Source: Ciona intestinalis (Eukaryota > Chordata > Ascidiacea > Phlebobranchia > Cionidae). From it: DNA of 64,000 bases. Positions 24,801 to 40,633 of the stretch are shown here, one piece after another; within the stretch, counting starts at the first letter, position 1, and every line of letters begins with the position of its first letter. Position numbers and translations under genes: made by a program. The notes below the pieces were generated by a model, which saw only the letters and a list, made by a program, of their open reading frames with translations, made no database searches and was not told the origin of the DNA. The stretch covers positions 4,182,939 through 4,246,938 of the forward strand of contig NC_020166.2 in NCBI RefSeq assembly GCF_000224145.3. Direction: 5' to 3'.

Positions 24801-27325
24801 GATATAATGTTCCCTTCTAATAAACAGGTGGAAACACAAACACCGGCAAAGCGTTGGCGTTCAGTCTCTACACAGCATTGTCACCAGCAAATGGAGCAAG
24901 GCCCTATGTTAACAAGGTAGCATTGGTCCTCACTGATGGAAGAAGTCAAGATGAAGTTGGAAACCCCGCACGCGAACTTAGGCAGGCTGGGGTTAAGGTG
25001 GGCAACAGTTTATTATTCTCTTTAACGAATCTTTTATAAATATTTTGTAATATAAAAATAAAATTTCAGGTCTTAACCGTTGGCGTGGGTGACGCGGATA
25101 AGAACGAGTTAAAGTCGATTGCCAGTCCTCCTTATGATAGCTCGGTGTACCATGTGAGCGATTATGATTCAATAAGTGAGATCAAAGCTCACCTTGCAGC
25201 AAAGCTTTGTGAAGGAGAAGTTCTCAGGGATAATCGATGCGGTTGCCCTGCTGGTCCTCCAGGACTTCCTGGTCAAAACGGACGCCCGGTTAGTAAACTC
25301 GTGTAATTTTTGTTAACCCCTTTATAACGATATTACATCCACAGGGACAACCGGGTGTCTCCATCAAAGGTGATAAGGGAGAAGCCTTCAGTGTCGTTCA
25401 CGTGGTATGTGAAAAGAAAATAATAAGATGTTCTGCTTGCGATTATCATAATGCAAATATTTTTTTTATAGAATTATGAAAGGCAGCGAATTACAGCCAG
25501 AAACGGTGATGGTTCGGTTGTAAACCTTGATATTCCATCAGAATTAAACCCGGTATGTATGGAGATGCGTGTTGTTAAACGATTTCGGGTGTCTTCATTA
25601 TTGTTGATCCTTAAAAAAATAGTCTTTATTTCCTACAAAGTTACATAATGCGGTAACGTGTAAGCGGGTACGGGGTGTATGAAATACGGCACTGAGGTAT
25701 TACAACTGTCGTTTCCCCATCACGCGAGGATAAGTTTCTGTCATTTGTTAATTCAATCTTTATCTTTCTTGAAGCAATAAACGAAAAAATTGATTTTATA
25801 TCTTTTCAAATAAACCATTTCGTTTTTTATTATAAACTTTTACATTTAAATATTTAGAGTAGCAGTAATGACGGAAGACGATTCTTTGCTGTTCCTGGCC
25901 CGCCTGGTCCGAAGGTAAATACAATACTTAAAATAACTGATACGCAGTGATTTGATCTAAAACTAAATTTATTTTTTCTTTGCATGAATTGTGTGTTCTC
26001 CTATTACTGAAACACAGGGCGAAGCAGGTTTACCGGTAAGTTCTATTTTAAATTAACAAAGGTAGTTTTTCACTTTGTTAACTTTTCTAGTACACTGATT
26101 AAATGTATAATAAGGTGGGGTAAGATGAGACACCTTTTCATTTAAATTTCTCGTCCCATTTGGTAGTAAACAGAGAACAGTCAAATAATTATAAACTCGC
26201 AGCTTTACGGTCCAATAAACCGTCGGTTTAAAACTCAATCGGCTAATTTGATATTATGTGCTAGAAATGTCCCATCTTACCCAATGTGTATTAATACGAT
26301 TTTTTATTAAGGGACAAGATGGGTCGCCTGGAAACCCTGGTACGAAAGGCACTGCTGGATCAAAGGTGAGATGAGATATTTCAACAATATTATCCAATCT
26401 ATCGTATGAGAAAATATTTAAACAATATCCACATTTTTGCAGGGATTGGTAGGAGCAGTTGGTCCACCTGGTTTAAAGGGAGATGATGGAAGTAACGGTT
26501 TGGATGGAACTCCGGTACGTCTACTTCAGTCGTTAACTAATATTCCGATGTTCAACAATTTACAGTTTGTTATTTGTTGATAACAGGGAACGGCAGGTCG
26601 GCCTGGTCCACCTGGATCACCTGGCTCACTCTCACAAACCGAGAAAACTGAAATGTTGAGGCAAACACAAAACATTGCACGATCAATCTCCCAGCGTAAG
26701 TTTATTGTAACTACACCTAATACACATTGGTGATTTTCTCTTTGTAACATACTTTCCACTCTTAACAGGGGAGGCACAGCGAACGGTGTTCAACTTGTAT
26801 CGTACAGGAACTACGTCATCGTCACGTGACCAGAGATCTGTAGTACGAGGACCGCCTGGTCCACCAGGTAAACCTGGACCACGAGGACCTCCCGTAAGTT
26901 CATTCCGTTACGCTTAAGTTACTGTTTTGAACAATCATTTTTTGTAGGGGTTTGAAGGTCCTTCTGGTATAAATGGGTCGCCAGGAATGCCTGGATTACA
27001 AGGAATTCATGGCCTTAAAGGTATTTTTAAACTAGTTTGTTTAGTATCAAATTATTACGTGACTTTTTATACAGGTGACTTGGGCGATAAAGGAGAAAGG
27101 GGTCCGCCGGGTATAGGAGTTGCTGGTCCCCCTGGAACACCCGGGCTACCAGGTCCAAGAGGTAAACCAACATTATTACAGCATGTTGTCCCATAGTAAT
27201 TGCTTTTAATATGCGAAGGTATCCGTGGCAAGAAGGGAATTGGTAAGCCTGGTAAACGAGGTCCACGAGGAAGACCTGGTAAAACAATTTATAAGAAACG
27301 TCCTGCTTCAACTGGTTTAAACTAA
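504..27325 (+). CDS. Giant extracellular vWA - 48 CCP - vWA - collagen protein (5' partial, about 86 exons)
   Basis: Spliced by hand into one continuous frame of about 3,657 codons ending at TAA 27323-27325; polyadenylation signal AATAAA at 27661. Order: Ser/Gly/Thr-rich linker (504-812), vWA-1 (890-3487), 48 CCP/sushi modules (3714-24317), vWA-2 (24390-25288), collagen (25288-27325). Nearly every CCP has six cysteines, a WSG near the end and a GYxLxGS core, as in selectin sushi modules. Both vWA domains keep the DGSWS metal-site motif and resemble those of collagens XII/XIV/XXI. No transmembrane segment is visible, so a secreted, probably trimeric matrix or adhesion protein is likely. The signal peptide is not in the part seen. 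I know no named vertebrate protein with this order. SVEP1 (vWA plus CCPs) and the FACIT collagens each share part of it. Function (adhesion, matrix or immune recognition) is not shown by sequence. Confidence 0.9.
1153..1356 (+). mobile_element. GGGTGGGG-ended MITE, copy 1
   Basis: About 200 bp with imperfect terminal inverted repeats: tatagtagggtggggg at one end, and a complementary GGTGTCC...CCACC end at the other. The core contains aaacaattaacaacggtct and a tract matching actaccaaatgggacgag in other copies. It has no coding capacity. The orientation given here as + has the aaacaatt tract first. Confidence 0.8.
1811..2010 (-). mobile_element. GGGTGGGG-ended MITE, copy 2
   Basis: Same family as the element at 1153, in reverse orientation: tagggtgggggaagatggg at the left end, aacattcaaagaattataaa in the core, and a TTTCCCCAC right end. 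It sits in a vWA-1 intron. Confidence 0.8.
2890..3088 (-). mobile_element. GGGTGGGG-ended MITE, copy 3
   Basis: Full-length reverse copy between vWA-1 exons 2693-2819 and 3369-3487, with both ends preserved (taggatggggaaatacgg on the left, cttcccccatcctac on the right). Confidence 0.8.
3168..3297 (+). mobile_element. GGGTGGGG-ended MITE, copy 4 (internally deleted)
   Basis: Degenerate left end (gagtaagacgggacag), the ctgatcg...caattagcaacg core, then an abrupt jump to the right end (tgtcccatctttaccc). About 70 bp shorter than complete copies. Confidence 0.65.
4372..4545 (+). mobile_element. tRNA-derived SINE, 5' fragment
   Basis: Matches the head of the fuller SINE at 31830: a cagagggtatggattcgtgg B-box-like segment followed by ctgctaccatta. 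It lies in the CCP 2-3 intron. The 3' tail is missing. Confidence 0.55.
5270..5437 (-). mobile_element. GGGTGGGG-ended MITE, copy 5 (partial)
   Basis: Core with ctcgtctcatttggtagta and gatcaggatatttggatatt, and the right end (cttcctaccctattg). It lies between CCP 3 and CCP 4, about 35 bp before the acceptor of CCP 4. Confidence 0.7.
6244..9216. other. Large intron between CCP 6 and CCP 7
   Basis: A 2.97-kb intron in a gene whose other introns are mostly 60-900 nt. A MITE copy lies at 6322-6463. Small open frames elsewhere (for example 8478-8705 and 8938-9135) show no CCP cysteine pattern and no family I recognise. I see no other feature. Confidence 0.6.
6322..6463 (+). mobile_element. GGGTGGGG-ended MITE, copy 6 (partial)
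   Basis: Left end degenerate, core shortened, right end intact (gtgtcccattttacccaccc). Confidence 0.7.
9871..10067 (+). mobile_element. GGGTGGGG-ended MITE, copy 7
   Basis: Full-length copy whose left end starts 17 bp after the donor of the CCP 8 exon at 9854. Both terminal repeats are clear (tgggggaagacgggacac on the left, gtcccgtcttacctcaccct on the right). Confidence 0.8.
10564..11526 (+). other. CCP modules 10-12, transition to split modules
   Basis: Exons 10564-10694, 10850-11026, 11099-11183 and 11353-11526. CCP 10 is the first module interrupted by a phase-0 intron just after its FxCD motif, and the second exon carries the end of CCP 10 plus the start of CCP 11. CCP 10 also has an Asp/Glu/Asn-rich insertion before YGTTC. 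CCP 12 is again a single exon but lacks two cysteines: TFKPQLGY replaces the usual FxC-GY, and the terminal Cys is absent. Confidence 0.85.
11756..11893. mobile_element. GGGTGGGG-ended MITE, copy 8 (degenerate)
   Basis: Right end intact (cataccccaccctactata). The left half carries tgtcccatttcgccccac in the same sense as the right end, so this copy has been rearranged. It lies 15-20 bp before the acceptor of exon 11909. Confidence 0.6.
12690..13010 (+). mobile_element. tRNA-derived SINE copy
   Basis: Contains tctaacccaaaggttatggg, ctgctaccac, the ggtggtcacta segment, ttaacttgtaagctagcacg and an agtgttcttatgactgtcg tail, in the same order as the copy at 31830. It is the cause of the enlarged intron between exons 12641 and 13066. 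Confidence 0.7.
13386..17739 (+). repeat. Tandem duplication of an 11-exon, 7-CCP block
   Basis: Exons 13386-15353 (82, 95-128-131, 95-177-82, 95-128-131, 95 nt; 1,239 nt of coding sequence) are repeated as 15429-17739 with identical exon lengths and order. Several exon pairs are almost identical (13522/15567, 13708/15752, 13892/16011, 14858/17254, 15057/17453), and stretches of intron match too, for example after 14022 and after 16141. Other pairs (14290/16392, 14550/16883, 15259/17645) have diverged more. Breakpoints lie in introns after a 95-nt exon, so each unit adds exactly 413 codons in frame. Confidence 0.9.
17915..18125 (+). mobile_element. tRNA-derived SINE copy
   Basis: Runs from aacccagaggtaatgtgttc through gtgtctttgggcaagacacc to agttacattcatgcattcat. 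It sits in the intron before CCP 30 and ends about 25 bp from the acceptor at 18148. Confidence 0.7.
19440..19690 (+). mobile_element. tRNA-derived SINE copy, 5' degenerate
   Basis: The 3' two-thirds of the family: taatgggttgtctaaa, catacataaaaaaactg, ctggtaagctgacacaaggc, gtgttataacaactgttg and aggataaagttacattcatt. The tRNA-like head is decayed. Confidence 0.65.
21594..24317 (+). other. CCP modules 40-48
   Basis: Exons 21594-21770, 21931-22107, 22174-22356, 22445-22539 with 22606-22705, 22884-22982 with 23065-23142, 23205-23381, 23491-23667, 23836-24015 and 24141-24317. CCPs 40-42 and 45-48 are whole-module exons. CCP 43 is split at the phase-0 site, and CCP 44 one codon further on inside SEG|GYHLVG. 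CCP 42 lacks the FxC and terminal cysteines (SLVADSGF). CCPs 46 (CNDCYEV) and 47 (NECGTTC) each carry a seventh cysteine. The last module joins directly to vWA-2. Confidence 0.87.
24390..25288 (+). other. vWA domain 2 (four exons)
   Basis: Exons 24390-24510, 24621-24742, 24828-24997 and 25070-25288. The MIDAS is intact: DGSWSVG, the Thr of GGNTNTGKA and the Asp of [18 protein letters not shown] and DGRSQDEV are close to the A domains of collagens XII/XIV/XXI. The last exon runs on through a Cys-rich link (CGCPAG) straight into Gly-Pro-Pro triplets, so the A domain and the triple helix are fused as in FACIT-type collagens. Confidence 0.92.
25630..25745 (+). mobile_element. SINE 3' fragment
   Basis: Tail segments of the SINE family (tacaaagttacata, ttacaactgtcgtttcc, cacgcgaggataag) in a collagen intron. 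Confidence 0.5.
26108..26292 (-). mobile_element. GGGTGGGG-ended MITE, copy 9
   Basis: Reverse copy in a collagen intron: aaggtggggtaagatgagac on the left, cgtcccatttggtagtaaac in the core, tgtcccatcttacccaatg on the right, about 20 bp from exon 26312. Confidence 0.75.
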
Positions 27326-27660
27326 TATTTCACGTTTAGTATCTCAATGAAACATCATCTTGCCAGTTTTGTTGCTTTTTAAACTAAATTAGAAACAGAA
27401 TTTCAAGCGTTATTCAGTTCGAAACAGTATAGTTTGCATTATTTATCATTGGAACCTTTGTGTTTACACCATCCAGCAGCAAACCCAGTACTAAACGTGT
27501 TTTATTCTAGTTTGTCTTTTGTTGCTCGAACTTAATTCAAAAGTCCCACTTTGCCGCCTATTTTCGTATGTGTTTCTTTTATTAATATACACAAACGTGC
27601 TTTCTCATTCTCTCTATTCGTTCCATTTAACAGTTATATGTACAGTGTTCGCAACAGCTC

Positions 27661-27666
27661 AATAAA
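27661..27666 (+). promoter_or_regulatory. Polyadenylation signal of the vWA-CCP-collagen gene
   Basis: AATAAA 336 nt after the TAA stop, followed by T-rich sequence. It is the first canonical signal in the expected position. Confidence 0.6.
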
Positions 27667-28639
27667 ATGCCTTTGTGCTTTTTTGTACAAAAACGTCTGT
27701 AAAATGTTTTAAAATAATGAAAATTATTGTTTATAGTCTGCGTCAGTGTGTATAATATGGAAGACGATATGGGAACCTGATGTTGTATAATTCAAACAAT
27801 GTATGTTCCTGAAATGTAATGTTACGTAACAGACTACCATGTAATATTGTAACTGTTTAACGCGAAGCGGAATTTTACCTGCCTGCCCACAATGCAATTA
27901 GAGCGTACCACGTGGAGGGCATTTTGCAAGCCTGTGCAAGTTTCCATGTTTGCTCAGCTAATTACCAAGTCCTCGCTGTGTAATCGCTGATAAGATGTCG
28001 TTGTACTGCAGTGAGTACTTTGCACTGAACCGCTTGCCTTATCGACACAACACCATTCAGAAACAAACCGTACCAGGAAGACTCGTCGCTTAACCCAAAT
28101 CGAAGCCGGCAATTCGCTTTTGGCCAATATTGACACGCGTTGTTTGCAAACACAGCGTCCAGTGCGTTCGATCGTTTAGTTTAATGATTGCACGAACTTA
28201 GTTAAATAGATGACTCAGTTGCCTTGTAACTCTTATAACCACCAAGAAAGCTTGGTCGGTGGTATCGACTTCAGGAGCGCCGGGGCAACAGCTTCGCAGA
28301 ACACCTGCTGGAAAAAGATGGATTGCAGAATAATAATGGGGTAACAAATTAAAAAATAGCTTAAAACGTTCATCGCATCCCAATTAGTCAATAATCGAAG
28401 ATTATGTTGTTACGATATTTTTGTTTATCCATTATACTTTTACATAGGCTATTGGTCGCAAAATATTCATACTGTTAAAGGTAAAATAGGTCTTGAAATT
28501 ACGTGGCTATTTATAACATAATGAAAGAGAGGGAAAGGTAATATTAATTTTACTGTAACAGTCTTGTAATAGAGCATAATATGCAACTCAGAGCTGTACT
28601 ATTTCTAGGACTATACGTTTCTGTGACGTAATTTCACCC

Positions 28640-28736
28640 GCATGTATCACACAGATGAACACGCATCCAGACACTCAGAAACACGATTTGTCGACACAAT
28701 TGTGTATCTGAGTGTTTCTCTGTGTGATTCACCGAA
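28640..28736. repeat. Imperfect palindrome
   Basis: Two arms around a gtcgac centre near 28691. The left arm carries atcacacagatgaacac and cagacactcagaaacacgat. The right arm carries their approximate complements, gtgtatctgagtgtttct and ctgtgtgattca. One arm holds an extra stretch of about 10 bp. It could form a hairpin of roughly 35 bp with mismatches. No family assigned. Confidence 0.6.
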
Positions 28737-29321
28737 AGCAACGATCGCTAAACATATAGTCTACTAATTAAATAATTCACAATTAACTTTTAATAAGTTC
28801 TAAAACCTAATTACACACGAAGTGAATAAGTAAACTGAGTACTCTTCGATACAAATTTATTTTAAATAACAGTTTGCCCATGACCGCAGATTCCAGCACG
28901 TAGGCTACCTTATGTACAAATGAACGTGTGGCACTATACACCTATGCAATGTAACTTGACTATGCACACAAAGTAGCAACTCTCAGATAGATCACAAACA
29001 CCTCATTATTTCACAAGAATCACCACATGTTCACCAACGACTAAATATTTTGTCTTTTTACTTAAATTACTCTGGCTGATTATGCGTAAGATGTTTAACA
29101 AACGTTTCTTGTTCACTCTTTCCGTGTACGGATATTTGCTTATGGCGTTGTCTGCGCAAAAGTTGAGGAGGCGATCAGTGAAATTGGAATCAATAATAAA
29201 GATATTATATAACGAAGTTTGTTAATGTATAACATGTGTTTTATTGACCATGTTAGTTTTAAAGTTGCAATTTACAGTTTCGATTTCGAAATTCTTTTAA
29301 AATATAGAATATTTGAAATGC

Positions 29322-29515
29322 ATAGTAGGTGGGGTAAGACGGGACACCTTTACACATGATATCCAAATATCCAGATCGTGTTAACAATTAACTAACGGTA
29401 GATGGGAGTCGTGAGGATACTGTTTTAAAAGCTTTGAATGTTTTTGCTTACTACCAAATGGGACGAGAAAATATAATGAAAAGGTGTCCCATCTTCCTCC
29501 ACCATATACTATATA
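29322..29515 (+). mobile_element. GGGTGGGG-ended MITE, copy 10
   Basis: Full length: taggtggggtaagacgggac on the left, tactaccaaatgggacgaga in the core, gtgtcccatcttcctccacc on the right. Confidence 0.8.
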
Positions 29516-29810
29516 TAGTTTTTGGAATCCCTATTTTCGGTCCACTACTTTTACAAATAAATTGTAATTTTAAATCTCACTAAACATTCGTTTGCAGATA
29601 GATGATCCCCCGATTTCTACACATATGAGAAAAACAGTTTACACACTTGTAATTTAAAGTTTAAACAAACTTTTATAGCTCATTAAATAGCATTATTGGT
29701 TTGCTGGTAATTTACAATTGTGGTTGGGCGGAAAATTAGAACCCTTTTGAATGAAACCATCGATTTATATTAATATTCAGTCATTAATTGACAACAAGTG
29801 AAATAAATAT

Positions 29811-29990
29811 TGTAGGGTGGGGAAAGATGGGACACTTTTTCTTTTCATCTTCTCGTCCCACTTGGTGGTAAACAAAGAATATTCTTAGAATCATAAAACT
29901 ATATTCTCCATAGACAGTTGTTAATTGTTCAAAACACGATCAGGATATTTGGATACCATGTGCTAAAAGTGTCCCAATCTATTGTAGGCC
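29811..29990 (-). mobile_element. GGGTGGGG-ended MITE, copy 11
   Basis: Reverse orientation, left end tagggtggggaaagatggga, core ctcgtcccacttggtggtaa. The right end is truncated after aaaagtgtccca. Confidence 0.75.
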
Positions 29991-30181
29991 TATATTTTAA
30001 AACACACAAAGAGTTTTTTCGCGAGTCGACCACATGGTGCTATTTTAGTGATTCATAAACCAGCACCTCACTATTACATTGCACTTTTCATGAAACAAAA
30101 TCCCTAAATTTGGTACTATAATACTTTTTTTCGAAAAAATCTAACAAAACTCGATGTAAGGTGAAAAACAGAGAAACGAAA

Positions 30182-30384
30182 TATATAGTAGGGTCTGGGG
30201 GGATTGGGCACCTTTTTATTTGATTTTCTTATCCCGTTTGGTAGTAAACAAAGAACATTTAAAATTATAAAACTGTATCATCACGACTCCCATATACACC
30301 GTCGTTAATTGTTTAAACTACTATCACGGTATTTATATATTATGTGCTAAAGGTGTCCCATCTTTCTCACCCTACTATACTATT
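30182..30384 (-). mobile_element. GGGTGGGG-ended MITE, copy 12
   Basis: Reverse orientation, left end tatagtagggtctgggggga, right end gtcccatctttctcacccta. Both termini retained. Confidence 0.8.
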
Positions 30385-31160
30385 GAATGGTGATTTCGTT
30401 GATGGTATAAGCAATCCTTCAGTGGATTTCGTGGTCGTTTGAATGTTATGTAACATCTGTTGCGCAACCAAACGGCGATAGTTACGTAGCCTACCTAATG
30501 TCATTGCACCTTCGATCACGACTTGTTTGCTGCATATGATTACATTCGCAAATAAGCAAACTGCACTTGATACGACAATTATCGATTTTAATCAATTCCT
30601 TAAACAAATTAACCGGAGCATTGCCATTGTTCGCGGCTGCACTTTGCCCAGTTACGTGAGGCAAACGTGGCGAAGGTCGAGCTGCATTGCAAACAACTGC
30701 GTTCTTATCGCATAAGTGACGGACAAACAAGACGTCGATAAGTCAACTGGTTAATTGTTAACTTACTTGTTTACTCAATGGGTTTAGTCGGTTTCCCAGG
30801 ATTTACGACTTGGTCGGTAAATTCTTGCGTAATCCAGTTTCAACATGCGACACATCGAGGGCAAGCCCGCTTTGCCCGAATCATGATCAAGTTACGACTA
30901 GCTTCATTTCACCAAACTCTCCAAACAAATCTCGTGAAATAATTGACACAATAAAAGTCAAATAATAAATAAACTAATTCAAATATTTAAGTTTTCATGC
31001 GTAATATAATAACGACAAAGTACTTTAGGATATATGATCAGATGAATGCGTGTAGTATTTATGGCACAATCAATTTGTTCACAAACTCATGCGAAATGCA
31101 GTTTAATAAAAAAAAAAAAAAACTATAATTATTCCATTGTTCGAATATTTTTGAAACAGA

Positions 31161-31166
31161 TTTATT
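31161..31166 (-). promoter_or_regulatory. Candidate polyadenylation signal of TGS1
   Basis: AATAAA on the minus strand (TTTATT on plus), about 110 nt downstream of the TGS1 stop codon. Confidence 0.5.
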
Positions 31167-31273
31167 TTATGTTTGTAACATAAACTTGTTTGCAAATCCA
31201 ATTTCAATGAGTAAAATAATGCACAACAACCATACATTTAGTGCTGGGCCTACAACACATGATATTTAGCCCA

Positions 31274-38752
<7,479 letters not shown>

Positions 38753-39524
38753 GTTTTGAGAAATTGATTGGACCATACCCCACCTTGTTTTAAGAGGGGT
38801 TAAGCAAGGGCGTAGTGCGTAGTCACCTGGAAAAATGGCACTTTTTCACGGGCAGGATTATTTAGGTTATAAAAAAATAAAGTTGGTATGTATCTCCCCA
38901 AAAACTTTTGTTCTTTAGTTGAAAATAAAATAATAAATTCTAACAAACCTTTTAATAAAGAGACTATAAAACAAATCTCTTCGCCTTTATGCAGTCGACA
39001 AATTAACAAAGTCAGCGTGGTTAGTTAATGGGAGTTTCCCTGTTTTAATAAACATACATTTCTTGTAGTGGTAAACAAGTAAGCAAAGCACCAACCAAAA
39101 ATGTTTAAAGCAACGACCAAACATATGAAACTAATCGTAAACTGTAGCAAGTTTGCACATTTAAAAAAATGTTTATTTATAGTTTTTGTGGCTACAAAAT
39201 CTACAACAGGTGTCTTTAAAGAAAAATGCAAGACAGAACAAATCCCCAGTTTGAACACTTGTATTCGCAGTTTACCAATGTTAACATTTTTTAGGTTTCC
39301 TATATAAATATACATTAACGTTACCTAAATATAAAAGAGATTGAAAGCATTTTGTCATCTTTTTTAAGCACAAGAAAACACGTTTAAACCTGATTTTCAA
39401 AGCCTACGGCCTATATTATTGAAGGCCTATGATAAATATATTGCATAATAAATTTATTTCGTGTCATTTACGTGTATTCTTAACAATAAATTTATTTATT
39501 TGTTAAAATTAACAATGATTTTAA

Positions 39525-39712
39525 ACTGTCCCGTCTTATCCCGTGTGTTTTCGAATTTGTTTAATTTCACTTGACGAATCGCTAAATAACTCCTCGTGTG
39601 TTTTATTGCATTTTTTTGAATTGATGTCAATAAATAAAGGTATGATGGTCCTCATTCGTAGCATCAAGTAGCAGTGATTAAGTGTTCCATCTTCATCCTC
39701 TCTACTATATAT
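39525..39712. mobile_element. Degenerate GGGTGGGG-family MITE, copy 13
   Basis: Retains actgtcccgtcttatcccgt at the left and gttccatcttcatcctctct at the right. Both ends are in the same sense, so the element is rearranged or chimeric. Confidence 0.45.
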
Positions 39713-39754
39713 CGATGGCGTATCACAGTTGGTTGGTACCCATGTCTCCAATCC

Positions 39755-40085
39755 AGTTGTCTTGGGGTGCTACCATTGTGAGCGTATGTGTTTTTGGGCA
39801 AGATTCTTACCGGCAATTGCTCAAGCTTGGTGGTCACTAATGGGTTCCTAAATTGTCAGTCACAAATAAAAACAAAAAATCCAACTACAAAAAAAACAAT
39901 TCTCTACAAAGTTATATTCGTGGTTAATCGTAAGCTAGCACGAAGTGTATGAAACCAGAAATATATATATAACAAGAGATTTGACAATGTCGATTGCCAA
40001 TATCTGATGAAACAAGATACCCGTGATATAACGACTGTCGTTTCCAGTTATGAGGAAATATGGCAAGTTACTTCATTTATATAAT
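39755..40085 (+). mobile_element. tRNA-derived SINE copy, head-truncated
   Basis: gctaccattgtgagcgtatg, tttttgggcaagattcttac, ggtggtcactaatgggttc, the atcgtaagctagcacgaag segment and gtgatataacgactgtcgtt follow the order of the copy at 31830. The tRNA-like head is missing. An AT-rich insertion near 39965-40000 separates the tail. Confidence 0.65.
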
Positions 40086-40633
40086 GGCTTTGTGAAGCTT
40101 GTGTTTTTTTATACTAACAAACAATGCAAATTTAAGGTATGCATTTTAGTTTGTAGGGTTTTCTTAATGAAAACCACTATGTTGGTTACTTCCTATTCTA
40201 TTTTAAACGAGCTTGGTCGACCATGGCGGTAAAAGAGCTAATTAAAATCTTGCTTTTTTATAATACGTGCTCATTCATCAGAACCTTGCTCTCTGTGTAA
40301 ACACAACAGAAAAAGGGAAATCTTATTGATTGCGAAACTTAAATCCATATATATCGGTATACGTGCTCTGTCCACGGTCAGTAATGCTGGGTGCAAGGGT
40401 CAAGTAGATCGCTGTACTGGTACAGGCGATAATTCGTCGTTGTAAAGGCGATAAATGTAAAATTTAAAGTACAACTCTAGCATTACTTTTGCTTTATTAC
40501 TATTTACTGTATTATCATGTAGCTTAGTAGCTCTTCTATATGATAAACTACTAAGTTTTAATTAATACATTATGTATAGGGTATAAAATAAGTATTTCTC
40601 CATCTTGTTGTTTTAGTAATTTTGTATTTGAAT

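Larger units (their letters stand above)
25264..27325 (+). other. Interrupted collagen triple helix and basic C-terminal tail
   Basis: Gly-X-Y repeats start in the exon ending at 25288 and continue in exons 25345-25404, 25472-25552, 25858-25914, 26018-26035, 26312-26365, 26443-26514, 26587-26695, 26769-26893, 26948-27020, 27075-27161 and 27219-27325. Two non-collagenous interruptions are seen: one around 25390-25880, and one around 26630-26840 with a Gln/Arg-rich stretch that could be helical. One exon is exactly 54 nt, the classical fibrillar-collagen size, and one is only 18 nt. The chain ends in a Lys/Arg/Pro-rich tail (GKTIYKKRP). No C-propeptide is present, as expected for a FACIT-like rather than a fibrillar collagen. 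Confidence 0.9.
27326..31273. other. Intergenic region between the CCP-collagen gene and TGS1
   Basis: Convergent 3' ends (+ gene on the left, - gene on the right). No coding exon recognised in 3.9 kb. It contains three MITE copies (29322, 29811, 30182), an imperfect palindrome near 28640-28735, and a 15-A run near 31107. Confidence 0.7.
38753..40633. other. Divergent intergenic region between TGS1 and the HIG1 gene
   Basis: The two genes diverge, so this 1.9 kb probably holds both promoters. No coding exon recognised. A degenerate MITE at 39525-39712 and a SINE at 39755-40085 fill part of it. No TATA box can be assigned with confidence. Confidence 0.6.
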
